Origin: Pseudomonadota bacterium
Lineage (GTDB): Bacteria; Pseudomonadota; Gammaproteobacteria; Steroidobacterales; Steroidobacteraceae
Direction: 5' to 3'
Length of the DNA stretch: 18,225 nucleotides
Assembly (NCBI GenBank): GCA_947454665.1
Contig: CANGMU010000020.1
Location: 1 to 18,225 of the forward strand
Shown: piece by piece, positions 1 to 6,464 of the stretch
How positions within the stretch are numbered: position 1 is the stretch's first letter
Layout of the letters: every line of letters starts with the position of its first letter
Program-made: the position numbers and the translations under genes
Notes under the pieces: generated by a model
What the model was told of the DNA's origin: nothing
Database searches by the model: none
What the model saw: only the letters and a program-made list of their open reading frames with translations

Positions 1-665
1 GCCATCTCGTCGTTGCCGAGACCGAGCCCGCGCTTCATCAGGTCATAGGTCTCGCCGATGACCTGCATGTCGCCATATTCGATGCCGTTGTGGACCATCT
101 TCACGAAGTGGCCCGCACCGTCCTCGCCCATCCAGTCGCAGCAGGGCTCGCCGTCGGGTGTACGGGCGCAGATGGCCTGGAAAACGGGCTTGATCAGCGG
201 CCAGGCGGCGGCGCTGCCGCCGGGCATCAACGATGGGCCAAGCAATGCGCCTTCCTCGCCACCGGATACGCCCGAGCCCACATAAAGCAGCCCGCGCGCT
301 TCGACTTGGCGCGTGCGACGGATGCTGTCCGTGTACAGGCTGTTGCCGCCATCGATGAGCACGTCGCCCGGGTCGAGCAGGGGCAGCAGCTGCTGGATCA
401 GTTCATCGACGGCGGCGCCGGCCTTGACCATCATGATGATGCGGCGGGGCCTGGCGATCGCTGCGACGAAACCTGGCAGCGTTTCCGCGCCGGTGAAACG
501 CTTGCCCTTCGCACGGCCGGCAAGGAAGTCGTGGACGCGCGAGGCGGTGCGGTTGTGTACGGCGACGTGGAAGCCGCGGCTTTCGATGTTCAGGGCGAGG
601 TTCTCGCCCATCACGGCCAGGCCGATCAGGCCGATGTCACAGCGTACGTCGTTCAGGGTCATCAT
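1..665 (-). CDS. gnd: 6-phosphogluconate dehydrogenase, decarboxylating (partial, C-terminus beyond left edge)
   Basis: Oxidatively decarboxylates 6-phosphogluconate to ribulose 5-phosphate in the cytoplasmic pentose phosphate pathway. About 221 N-terminal residues are visible, roughly half of the usual long form of about 470. The Rossmann motif GLIGLAVMGEN lies at residues 12-22, the substrate loop SGVSGGEEGA is near residue 130, and KMVHNGIEYGDMQ contains the catalytic Lys and His-Asn. These are hallmarks of the long-form NADP-type enzyme. I start it at the first of two tandem ATGs (665 or 662) because AGGA lies five bases upstream. The gene overlaps the end of gntK by 29 bases and is the last visible gene of the leftward operon. 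Its presence says gluconate carbon goes into the pentose phosphate route. No Entner-Doudoroff genes are seen in the window. Identification is firm; only the truncation by the window limits it. Confidence 0.95.
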   Translation of the reverse strand, partial: MMTLNDVRCDIGLIGLAVMGENLALNIESRGFHVAVHNRTASRVHDFLAGRAKGKRFTGAETLPGFVAAIARPRRIIMMVKAGAAVDELIQQLLPLLDPGDVLIDGGNSLYTDSIRRTRQVEARGLLYVGSGVSGGEEGALLGPSLMPGGSAAAWPLIKPVFQAICARTPDGEPCCDWMGEDGAGHFVKMVHNGIEYGDMQVIGETYDLMKRGLGLGNDEM

Positions 666-1167
666 GTCCGTCCTGCGTGTTCTTCAAGGCAGCGAGCACG
701 GCCTCGACTTGTGCGGTCGTGGGCAGGCTGCCGTCGATGCAAATCGCTCGCTCGTCCGGCGTCGGAGGTTCGAGCGTCGTCAGCTGGGTGTCGAGCAGCG
801 TGGCCGGCATGAAATGGTTCTGTCGAATATTGATTCGCGCGGCGAGCAGCGCGCGATCCATCGTGGGCAGCACGAAGGTCACACAGCCTGCGCGGCTGCG
901 CAGCAGGTCGCGGTATGCGCGCTTGAGCGCGGAACAGGCTGCTACCGCGCCCGGACCCGCAGCCTGCAGTGCATCGGCGACGGCTTCGAGGAAAGGTCGG
1001 CGATCGGTGTCGTCGAGCGGAATTCCAGCGGCCATCTTCGCGATGTTGGCCGCTGGATGCAGGGCATCACCTTCGATGAATGGCGTGCCGAGCCTTGCCG
1101 CAAGCGCCTCGCCCAGCGTGGATTTCCCACAGCCGCTCACGCCCATCACGACGATCGCAACCGGCAT
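637..1167 (-). CDS. gntK: Gluconokinase
   Basis: Phosphorylates D-gluconate with ATP to 6-phosphogluconate, the substrate of the next gene, gnd. The 176-residue protein is the normal length for the GntK/IdnK family. A P-loop GVSGCGKST is at residues 9-17. It is followed by the family signature EGDALHP (32-38), N-x-x-KM-x-x-G-x-PL-x-D-x-DR (41-56) and a Phe where most relatives have Trp in RPWL. The start ATG shares its A-T with the TGA stop of the LacI-family gene upstream (TGATG, one-base overlap), so translation is probably coupled. I see no strong Shine-Dalgarno sequence of its own. The 3' end overlaps gnd by 29 bases. The family cannot by sequence be split into GntK and IdnK, and the neighbouring idonate genes fit either name. 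Confidence 0.95.
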   Translation of the reverse strand: MPVAIVVMGVSGCGKSTLGEALAARLGTPFIEGDALHPAANIAKMAAGIPLDDTDRRPFLEAVADALQAAGPGAVAACSALKRAYRDLLRSRAGCVTFVLPTMDRALLAARINIRQNHFMPATLLDTQLTTLEPPTPDERAICIDGSLPTTAQVEAVLAALKNTQDGHDDPERRTL

Positions 1168-2246
1168 CAGCCGGCGGTCCGTACCGATGTACGTTCGATG
1201 ACGCGAAGGCCCACGTCGATGCGCTGGGGCGGCAATGTCGTCTCACCGTTCACCAGCTGAAGAAGCAGTTGTCCGGTGCGCTGGCCCAGCGCCTTGAAGT
1301 CGACGTGGATCGTCGTCAGTCGCGGGTTGATGACGCTGCCGATCTCGAAGTCGCCGAAGCCCATGACGGAGAGGTCCTCCGGCACGCGGATGCCGTGTCG
1401 CTGGCATTCCATCACCACGCCCACGGCAGAAAGATCCGACACGGCAAAGACGGCATCGATCTTCTTGTCGATCAAGCGGGGCACGAGGGCTGCGCCGTGT
1501 CCATAGCTCACTGGCGCGTTTCCCTGCCGGATCACCAGATCCGTCGACCTGCCGGCCTGTCGCAGTTCGTCTTCGAAGCCGCGCATGCGTTCCTCGCCGC
1601 GATGGTCGATCACGTCACCCTCGTTCGAGCCGGCGATGGCGCCCACGTGCTGGAATCCCTTGCCCAGGAGGTGGCGCGCCGCCGTGCGTCCCACCTCGTA
1701 ATTCGAAAAACCGATCGCATGGCCGATAGGCTGGCGAGGCAGGTCCGCGATCTCGATCACCGGGATATCTGCGGCCAGCAGCATGCGCGAGGCCATCCGG
1801 CCCTTCAGCCATCCCGTCAGCACAATGGCCTCCGGGCGACGCGCGAGCAGGTTGCGCAGCTGCCGCTCTTCCTCGTCGATCGAGTAGTCGGTGTACGCGA
1901 TGAGCATGTGGTAGTCCGCGGCGCGCAGCACTTCGGTGAGTCCGTGTGCGGCAGCGGAAAAGTTCGCATTGGTCAGCGTCGGCAGCATCAGCGCGATGAA
2001 GCCGGTGCGCCGGCTCGAGAGGCTGCCGGCTGCGCGGTCCGGCACATAGCCCAGGTCTGCGATGGCCTTGTGCACGCGATCGCGCGTCTCGGGCAGCACG
2101 AGGTCCAGTCCGCGGACGACGCGCGAGACGGTCATCCTCGATACGCCAGCCAGCCGCGACACATCGCGGATGGTGGGCCGGCCAGTCGATCTGCCGCGGC
2201 GCGCCGTTGGCGTGGCGGCGGCTTTTTCCTTGGTGGTACGACGCAT
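1167..2246 (-). CDS. LacI-family transcriptional regulator of gluconate/idonate genes (GntR/IdnR-like)
   Basis: A 359-residue LacI-type repressor. After a basic, Ala/Arg-rich N-terminal tail of about 22 residues comes the helix-turn-helix, T-I-R-D-V-S-R-L-A-G-V-S-R-M-T-V-S-R (about 25-42). A hinge helix ending in GYVPDRAAGSLSSRR (66-80) and a periplasmic-binding-protein-like effector domain follow, with ends typical of the family (VMGFGDFEIGSVINPRLTT). Position within an operon of idnD, gntK and gnd suggests that the effector is a sugar acid (gluconate, 5-ketogluconate or a 6-phospho form) and that it controls this locus. This is inference from context and from E. coli GntR/IdnR. Start ATG 2246 has no good ribosome-binding site. 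A pair of operator-like half-sites lies directly upstream (2249-2265), hinting at autoregulation. The gene overlaps gntK by one base. Confidence 0.9.
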   Translation of the reverse strand: MRRTTKEKAAATPTARRGRSTGRPTIRDVSRLAGVSRMTVSRVVRGLDLVLPETRDRVHKAIADLGYVPDRAAGSLSSRRTGFIALMLPTLTNANFSAAAHGLTEVLRAADYHMLIAYTDYSIDEEERQLRNLLARRPEAIVLTGWLKGRMASRMLLAADIPVIEIADLPRQPIGHAIGFSNYEVGRTAARHLLGKGFQHVGAIAGSNEGDVIDHRGEERMRGFEDELRQAGRSTDLVIRQGNAPVSYGHGAALVPRLIDKKIDAVFAVSDLSAVGVVMECQRHGIRVPEDLSVMGFGDFEIGSVINPRLTTIHVDFKALGQRTGQLLLQLVNGETTLPPQRIDVGLRVIERTSVRTAG

Positions 2247-2248
2247 GG

Positions 2249-2265
2249 TGGTACCGACGATATCA
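2249..2265. promoter_or_regulatory. Possible autoregulatory site: inverted half-sites TGGTACCG and CGATATCA
   Basis: The 17-mer TGGTACCGACGATATCA holds two inverted half-sites. One matches the pattern TGKTAYCG in all eight positions, and the other in seven. This is the pattern shared by the two operator candidates at 3682-3695 and 5473-5490. Unlike those, the halves do not share one central CG but are separated by an extra A, which lengthens the site by three bases. It ends two bases before the regulator's start codon and contains the stop codon of the upstream 112-aa gene. Binding is inferred only, and the odd spacing weakens the case. Confidence 0.3.
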
Positions 2266-2601
2266 GCTGGCCGGGCCGTCCACGATGTGTCGTTCGCTCA
2301 CCAGGTGGTACAGGCGGCCTTCAAACAGTTCCATCAGTTCGAGCGTTAGCGCGCGGGCCCTGGCACGTGCTGGCGAAGCGAGGGCCTCCACGAGGTGGGC
2401 GACCGACGGATAGTCGATCTGCTGGATCAGGGCGATCGGCGGCGAGCCCGGGTCGGCAGAGACCACCGGCAGCAGGCGAATGTTCGTCGCGTGTGGGAAG
2501 TTCTGCCACATCGGCATCAGCTGCTCGCGGAAGACCGTGAGGAAGTGCTCTTCATGGCCGGGCTTGATGCGGCCTTCGAAGATGGCGGTTCGCGTGATCA
2601 T
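2263..2601 (-). CDS. Small conserved-looking protein, probable dimeric alpha/beta-barrel (EthD/ABM-like), function unknown
   Basis: A 112-residue cytoplasmic protein with no signal peptide or membrane segment. The N-terminal strand and turn T-A-I-F-E-G-R-I-K-P-G-H-E-E-H-F (4-19) and the alternating strand/helix pattern resemble ferredoxin-like dimeric barrel proteins (EthD, ABM monooxygenase or mutarotase-like families). I cannot assign it to one of them. Its ATG overlaps the idnD stop as ATGA and is preceded by a strong GGGGAG about eight bases upstream, so it is a real, translationally coupled gene. The lacI-type gene starts 16 bases after it. Because it is embedded between idnD and the regulator, a role in sugar-acid handling is likely, for example a mutarotase or lactone/hemiketal isomerase for ketoaldonates. 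That is speculation from context. Confidence 0.75.
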   Translation of the reverse strand: MITRTAIFEGRIKPGHEEHFLTVFREQLMPMWQNFPHATNIRLLPVVSADPGSPPIALIQQIDYPSVAHLVEALASPARARARALTLELMELFEGRLYHLVSERHIVDGPAS

Positions 2602-3653
2602 GAGCGGTCTCCCCCGATGGCGATGTGCAGTTTCACGACCTGCTTGCGGTCGCCGGCGCGTTCCAGCGCTTCGCCGGCCCGCTCCAGCGGGACCGTGCCC
2701 GACAGGATGGGCGTCACGTCGAATTCGCCGCGCACGATGAGGTCGACGGCGAGCCTGAACTCGTCGTTGGCACGGAAGGCGCCGATGAATTCGAATTCGC
2801 GGGACTGCAGCACATTCACCGGCACCGGCGCCATGCCCGGCGGCAGCATGCCGACCTGCACGATGCGGCCACCGCGACGAAGCACCTTGAACAGCGACTG
2901 CAGGGCGCTGGCCGCGCCGGACACTTCGAATGCGACATCGAAGAAGCCGCCGTCGGCTTCGTAGCGTGCGAGTCCTTCAGGATCCGCGACGACATTGACC
3001 GTGTGCGAGGCGCCCATCTTGTCGCGGGCGACGGCGAGCGGTGCATCCTCGACATCGGTGCAGACGACTTCCGCAGCGCCGGCCCAGCGTGCGGCGCGTG
3101 CGGTGAGCAGTCCGATCGGGCCGGAGCCGGTGATGACCACTCGTTTACCTAGCAGCGCACCTGCGCGATTCACGGCATGCAGCGCGACAGACAGCGGTTC
3201 GGCCACGGAGAGCTTCAGCAGGTCCGTGTCATCCGGCACCGGAATGATCTGGTCCTGACGCAGCACGAGGTGCTCGGCGAAACCGCCCTGTACATGCGGA
3301 AAGCGGCCGGCGCTGCCGAGGAAGAACATGTTCGCGCACAGGTTCGCGCGACCTTCGCGGCAGTGGCGGCAGCTCAGGCAGGGGCGCGCCGGATCGAGCG
3401 CGGCCTTCTGGCCGGCGCGGAGGTGGGTGACCGCGCTGCCGGTTTCCAGCACGATGCCGGAGATCTCATGGCCCAGGGTCATCGGTTCGCGGATCGCGAA
3501 GTCACCGACCGCGCCGCGGTGGTAGTAATGCAGGTCCGAACCGCAGATACCGCCGAACGCGATGCCGACGCGCACTTCGTCCGGGGCAAGCGGTCTGTCC
3601 TCACGGGCGTCGAGGCGGAGGTCTTTCTTTCCGTGGCAGACGACGGCGAGCAT
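2598..3653 (-). CDS. idnD: L-idonate 5-dehydrogenase (zinc-dependent medium-chain dehydrogenase)
   Basis: Oxidises L-idonate to 5-keto-D-gluconate with NAD(P). Medium-chain alcohol dehydrogenase architecture over 351 residues. Catalytic zinc ligands are C37 in GGICGSDLHYYHRG, H62 in GHE and E152 in AEPLSVALHA. Structural-zinc cysteines are at 92, 95, 98 and 106. The coenzyme motif GSGPIG is at 176-181, and Asp200 ends the second strand. The GGICGSDLHYY and FFGSA/FPHVQGGF-like segments are the ones I know from E. coli IdnD, which separates it from sorbitol or threonine dehydrogenases. I choose ATG 3653; an upstream in-frame TTG at 3665 would add four residues. Neither has a clear ribosome-binding site. 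It is the first gene of the leftward operon, divergent from idnO, and its stop overlaps the start of the next gene (ATGA). Confidence 0.9.
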   Translation of the reverse strand: MLAVVCHGKKDLRLDAREDRPLAPDEVRVGIAFGGICGSDLHYYHRGAVGDFAIREPMTLGHEISGIVLETGSAVTHLRAGQKAALDPARPCLSCRHCREGRANLCANMFFLGSAGRFPHVQGGFAEHLVLRQDQIIPVPDDTDLLKLSVAEPLSVALHAVNRAGALLGKRVVITGSGPIGLLTARAARWAGAAEVVCTDVEDAPLAVARDKMGASHTVNVVADPEGLARYEADGGFFDVAFEVSGAASALQSLFKVLRRGGRIVQVGMLPPGMAPVPVNVLQSREFEFIGAFRANDEFRLAVDLIVRGEFDVTPILSGTVPLERAGEALERAGDRKQVVKLHIAIGGDRS

Positions 3654-3681
3654 GGTGGGGTGCAACCAGGCCGGGATAGGA

Positions 3682-3695
3682 TGTTCACGGTAACA
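3682..3695. promoter_or_regulatory. LacI-type operator TGTTCACGGTAACA in the idnD/idnO divergent promoter
   Basis: TGTTCACGGTAACA is an inverted repeat centred on CG, with five of seven base pairs symmetric (TGTT..CG..AACA). The CG-centred TGTTAYCG half-site is characteristic of LacI-family operators and close to the half-site I recall for E. coli GntR/IdnR (TGTTACC). It lies in the 56-base gap between idnD and idnO, where one bound repressor could block both promoters. The sequence is seen directly; that it binds the LacI protein encoded at 1167-2246 is inference. I could not place convincing -35/-10 boxes around it. Confidence 0.6.
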
Positions 3696-3709
3696 ACAAA
3701 GAACGCAGA

Positions 3710-4480
3710 ATGCAGCCCATGACGCTCTTCGACCTGACTGGCCGCACGGCCCTGATCACCGGCGCCTCGCGCGGCATCGGCCACTCGCTGGCCGAGGCGC
3801 TGGCTGCGGCCGGCGCGCGCGTGATCCTGAACGGTCGCACGCGCGGCACGCTGGAAGCCGCGGCCGCGAGGCTGGTGGCCGTCGGTGCGCAGGCGGATGT
3901 CGCGGTCTTCGACGTTACGCAGCCGGATGCCGTGAATGCCGGCATCGAGGCGATCGAGCGCGACCTCGCGCCGATCGACATCCTCGTGAACAACGCGGGC
4001 ATCCAGCGCCGCGGTCCGCTGGACCAGTTCAAGGACAGCGACTGGCGCGAACTGATGGCCACCAACCTCGACAGTGTCTATTACGTCAGCAAGGCCGTCG
4101 CGCGGCACATGATCCCGCGCGGTCGCGGCAAGATCATCAACATCGGCAGTGTGCAGTGCGAGCTGGCGCGGCCGGGCATCGCGCCGTACACGGCTTCCAA
4201 GGGCGCCGTGAAGAACTTGACCAAAGGCATGTGCGCTGACTGGGCGCGCCATGGTCTGCAGGTGAACGCGATCGGTCCGGGCTATTTCGATACGCCGCTC
4301 AACAAGGCGCTGGTCGAGGATCCGGTCTTCGACGAATGGCTGCGCAAGCGCACGCCCGCGGGTCGCTGGGGCCGGCTCGAGGATCTGCACGGTGCGGCTG
4401 TGTTCCTCGCCTCGTCTGCCTCTGATTTCGTGAATGGTCAGACGCTGTTCGTAGATGGTGGCATTGTCTCGGTCATCTGA
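3710..4480 (+). CDS. idnO: Gluconate 5-dehydrogenase / 5-keto-D-gluconate 5-reductase (SDR)
   Basis: Classical short-chain dehydrogenase that reduces 5-keto-D-gluconate (the idnD product) to D-gluconate, which gntK then phosphorylates. In the 256-residue protein the cofactor motif TGASRGIG is at 17-24 and NNAG at 94-97. The catalytic Ser147, Tyr160 and Lys164 are in NIGSVQ and YTASKG. The C-terminal half has the INAIGPGYFDT-like segment and ends with a V-D-G-G stretch typical of the family. NNAGIQRRGPLDQF is the part that most resembles IdnO-type gluconate dehydrogenases. An ATG at 3719 would also fit the family's usual N-terminus (MTLFDLTGR); neither start has a clear Shine-Dalgarno sequence. 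First gene of the rightward arm, with an operator-like palindrome 15 bases upstream. Confidence 0.9.
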   Translation: MQPMTLFDLTGRTALITGASRGIGHSLAEALAAAGARVILNGRTRGTLEAAAARLVAVGAQADVAVFDVTQPDAVNAGIEAIERDLAPIDILVNNAGIQRRGPLDQFKDSDWRELMATNLDSVYYVSKAVARHMIPRGRGKIINIGSVQCELARPGIAPYTASKGAVKNLTKGMCADWARHGLQVNAIGPGYFDTPLNKALVEDPVFDEWLRKRTPAGRWGRLEDLHGAAVFLASSASDFVNGQTLFVDGGIVSVI

Positions 4481-4497
4481 CCCGTTCCCTGACCGCC

Positions 4498-4502
4498 AAG
4501 GA
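4498..4502 (+). promoter_or_regulatory. Ribosome-binding site AAGGA fixing the start of the 2-hydroxyacid dehydrogenase
   Basis: AAGGA lies nine bases before ATG 4512. An in-frame upstream ATG at 4455 lies inside idnO and would add 19 residues unlike anything in the family, so this site supports the shorter protein. Confidence 0.6.
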
Positions 4503-4511
4503 TTCCTCTGG

Positions 4512-5465
4512 ATGAACACGCCCCGCGCCACGGCGCTGCAGATGTGCCCGTTTTCGGCCTATCTCGAGGCCGGTCTGCTGGCGCGGTTCGACGTGGTGCG
4601 TTGGTTCGAGCTGGCGCCTGCGGAACAGGCAGCGTGGTTGCGCGATAACGCCGCTACCGTGCGCGCCATCGCGACGGGCGGTCATGTCGGCTGTCCGTCG
4701 GAATTGATGAAGGCCTTGCCGCAGCTGGGGCTCATCGCGATCAATGGCGTGGGCGTGGACAAGGTGGATCTCGCGCTCGCACGTGAACGGGGCGTGCGCG
4801 TCTCGACGACGCCCGGCACGCTGACCGAAGACGTCGCGGACCTCGCCGTCGGTCTCGTGATCAGCCTGCTGCGCGGCATTCCCTCGGCTGATGCCTATGT
4901 ACGCACCGGCGCCTGGTCCACGCAGGGAGATCTGCCGTTGGCCCGCAAGGTCAGCGGCCGTCATTTCGGCATCGTCGGGCTCGGGCAGATCGGTGCAGCC
5001 ATCGCTGCGCGGCTGGCGCCCTTCGGGCCGGTGGCCTACACCGGGCCGTCGGCAAAGCCAGGCCAGCCCTATGCCTTCCAGCCGGATCTGCTTGCGCTGG
5101 CGCGTGACTCGGACGTGCTGGTGCTGTCCTGCCCGGCCAATGCGACCACGCGCCAGCTGATCGATGCCCCGGTGCTCGAAGCCCTCGGTCCCGAGGGCTG
5201 GCTCGTGAACGTCGCCCGTGGTGCGGTCGTCGACGAGGACGCGCTCATCGCTGCGCTGGAGGCAGGCCACATCGCCGGCGCTGCGCTCGATGTCTACGAA
5301 GATGAGCCGCGCGTGCCGCGCGCGCTGCAGTCGAACCCCCGCACGGTACTGACGCCGCACATGGCGAGCGCCACGCGGGAGACGCGCCAGGCCATGGCCG
5401 ACCTCGTGCTTGCGAACCTCGACGCGCTGCTCACGGGCGGCGCATTGGCCAGCGCTGTGGTCTGA
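4512..5465 (+). CDS. D-2-hydroxyacid dehydrogenase, probable 2-ketoaldonate (2-ketogluconate)/glyoxylate reductase
   Basis: NAD(P)H-dependent reduction of a 2-keto acid to a D-2-hydroxy acid in the cytoplasm. The 317-residue length is normal for the family. An N-terminal substrate domain has NGVGVDKVD (79-86). The Rossmann motif GLGQIG is at 156-161. The catalytic triad is Arg236 (NVARGA), Glu265 (DVYEDEP) and His283 (TPHMAS). The family includes GhrB/TiaE 2-ketoaldonate reductases, glyoxylate/hydroxypyruvate reductases and phosphoglycerate dehydrogenase. Lying 31 bases after idnO among gluconate genes, 2-ketogluconate or 2,5-diketogluconate reduction to a gluconate-type acid is the most reasonable role. 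Substrate is inferred from context, not from sequence. It ends 48 bases before the next gene, and a palindrome in that gap could separate the transcripts. Confidence 0.85.
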   Translation: MNTPRATALQMCPFSAYLEAGLLARFDVVRWFELAPAEQAAWLRDNAATVRAIATGGHVGCPSELMKALPQLGLIAINGVGVDKVDLALARERGVRVSTTPGTLTEDVADLAVGLVISLLRGIPSADAYVRTGAWSTQGDLPLARKVSGRHFGIVGLGQIGAAIAARLAPFGPVAYTGPSAKPGQPYAFQPDLLALARDSDVLVLSCPANATTRQLIDAPVLEALGPEGWLVNVARGAVVDEDALIAALEAGHIAGAALDVYEDEPRVPRALQSNPRTVLTPHMASATRETRQAMADLVLANLDALLTGGALASAVV

Positions 5466-5472
5466 ATCGTTA

Positions 5473-5490
5473 TATGGTATCGGTCCCATA
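5473..5490. promoter_or_regulatory. Second LacI-type operator candidate TATGGTATCGGTCCCATA
   Basis: An 18-base CG-centred inverted repeat in which seven of nine base pairs are symmetric. Its half-sites, TGGTATCG and TGGGACCG, each match the idnD/idnO half-site TGTTACCG in six of eight bases. It sits between the 2-hydroxyacid dehydrogenase and the ICL-like gene, so the rightward arm may have its own regulated promoter here. An overlapping perfect palindrome, CCCATAATGGG (5485-5495), could serve a different regulator, and CATAAT (5487-5492) could be a -10 box, but no -35 is clear. Confidence 0.5.
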
Positions 5491-5499
5491 ATGGGTGCC

Positions 5500-5504
5500 G
5501 GAGG
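5500..5504 (+). promoter_or_regulatory. Ribosome-binding site GGAGG that decides the start of the ICL-like gene
   Basis: GGAGG abuts the ATG at 5505 with no spacer, too close to use. It lies nine bases before the in-frame ATG at 5514, a workable spacing. I therefore start the protein at 5514. Confidence 0.65.
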
Positions 5505-5513
5505 ATGAAGCCG

Positions 5514-6458
5514 ATGTCGAAGAAATCCTTGCGCGAGTTGCTGCAGAAAGCCGATCGCGCCGTGATGGCGCCCTGCGTCTATGACTGCGCCTCCGCGCGA
5601 GCGGTGGAAATGGTCGGCTTCCCGGCCATGATGTTGAGCGGTGGCGAAGTGTCGATCGCGATGAACGGCGTGATCGATTACGGCTTCACGAACCTCACCG
5701 ACCTCGAGTGGATCACGAGTCGCATCAGCCAGACCTCGGGCATCCCGCTGGCCGCGGACATCGAGGACGGCTTCGGCGGTCCGCTCGCGGTCTACCGTTC
5801 GGCCAAGCGCATGGTGGCCGCGGGCGCCAAGGCCCTGCAGCTGGAAGACGCCGGTGACATGGAAGAAAGCACCGAGCTGCTGCCGCGCGAAAAGTATTAC
5901 GAGAAGGTGCGCGCGGCGCTGGCCGCACTGAAGGGCACGGACTGCATCCTGATCGCGCGCACGAATGCCGATCCGGCCACGCAGCTGGACGAGGGCGTCG
6001 AACGCATGCGCAGGGCGCACGAGCTCGGCGCCGAGATGACCACGGTGGTCAAGCTGACGAAGATCGAGGATTCGCGCTATGTCGCCCGGCACGTGCCGGG
6101 CTGGAAGATGTATCCGGACGTGGCCACCTGGAACGGTGTGCCGGAGATCGAGGCTGAAGAGGCCTATTCGCTCGGCTTCAACCTGATCACCACGCACTAC
6201 ACGCTCAAGGCCGCCATGGATGGCATGCTCGAGCACGGCCTGCGCAACTTCGCGGAGCAGGGCGTCAGCTACACCTGCGCCAAGCAGGACGCCACGGGCA
6301 TCATGGGCATGAGTGCCACGCCGCTCTTTGACCCGCAGAGCTACATGGAACTGCAGGGCCGCTTCGGCGGCGCGAAGAAGGAATACACGATCGTCGGCAA
6401 CAAGGTCGAGGACTTCCCGGAAGGCTTCGTCCGCACGCCGATCGACGACCGGCTGTAA
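5514..6458 (+). CDS. Isocitrate lyase/PEP mutase superfamily protein, substrate unknown
   Basis: A 314-residue (beta/alpha)8-barrel protein of the ICL/PEP mutase superfamily, cytoplasmic. Visible superfamily marks are the SGG turn (42-44) after the first strands, an Asp at 55 (VIDYG), the metal loop DIEDGFG (82-88), LQLEDAG with E111-D112, and IARTNA (147-152). Methylisocitrate and isocitrate lyases carry KKCGH or KRCGH after the ED motif. Here that stretch reads AGDMEESTELLP, with no Cys. The second Asp of the D-x-D metal motif is Glu84. So it is neither PrpB nor AceA. Lyase or decarboxylase activity on a 2-keto or 2-hydroxy acid is possible, as in Cys-less members such as oxaloacetate decarboxylase or phosphonopyruvate hydrolase. 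It is followed after six bases by an MFS transporter and preceded by sugar-acid dehydrogenases, suggesting a step in their catabolism. Family assignment is solid; reaction unknown. Confidence 0.8.
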   Translation: MSKKSLRELLQKADRAVMAPCVYDCASARAVEMVGFPAMMLSGGEVSIAMNGVIDYGFTNLTDLEWITSRISQTSGIPLAADIEDGFGGPLAVYRSAKRMVAAGAKALQLEDAGDMEESTELLPREKYYEKVRAALAALKGTDCILIARTNADPATQLDEGVERMRRAHELGAEMTTVVKLTKIEDSRYVARHVPGWKMYPDVATWNGVPEIEAEEAYSLGFNLITTHYTLKAAMDGMLEHGLRNFAEQGVSYTCAKQDATGIMGMSATPLFDPQSYMELQGRFGGAKKEYTIVGNKVEDFPEGFVRTPIDDRL

Positions 6459-6464
6459 GCAGCC

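Noticed and set aside
2251..2256. GGTACC palindrome near the LacI gene start as a stand-alone operator
   Set aside because: It is centred on TA and too short. It makes better sense as part of the half-site pair at 2249-2265.
1080..2540. A 486-codon plus-strand open frame opposite gntK, the LacI-family gene and the 112-aa gene
   Set aside because: It is antisense to three supported genes, has biased composition and no recognisable domain or ribosome-binding site.
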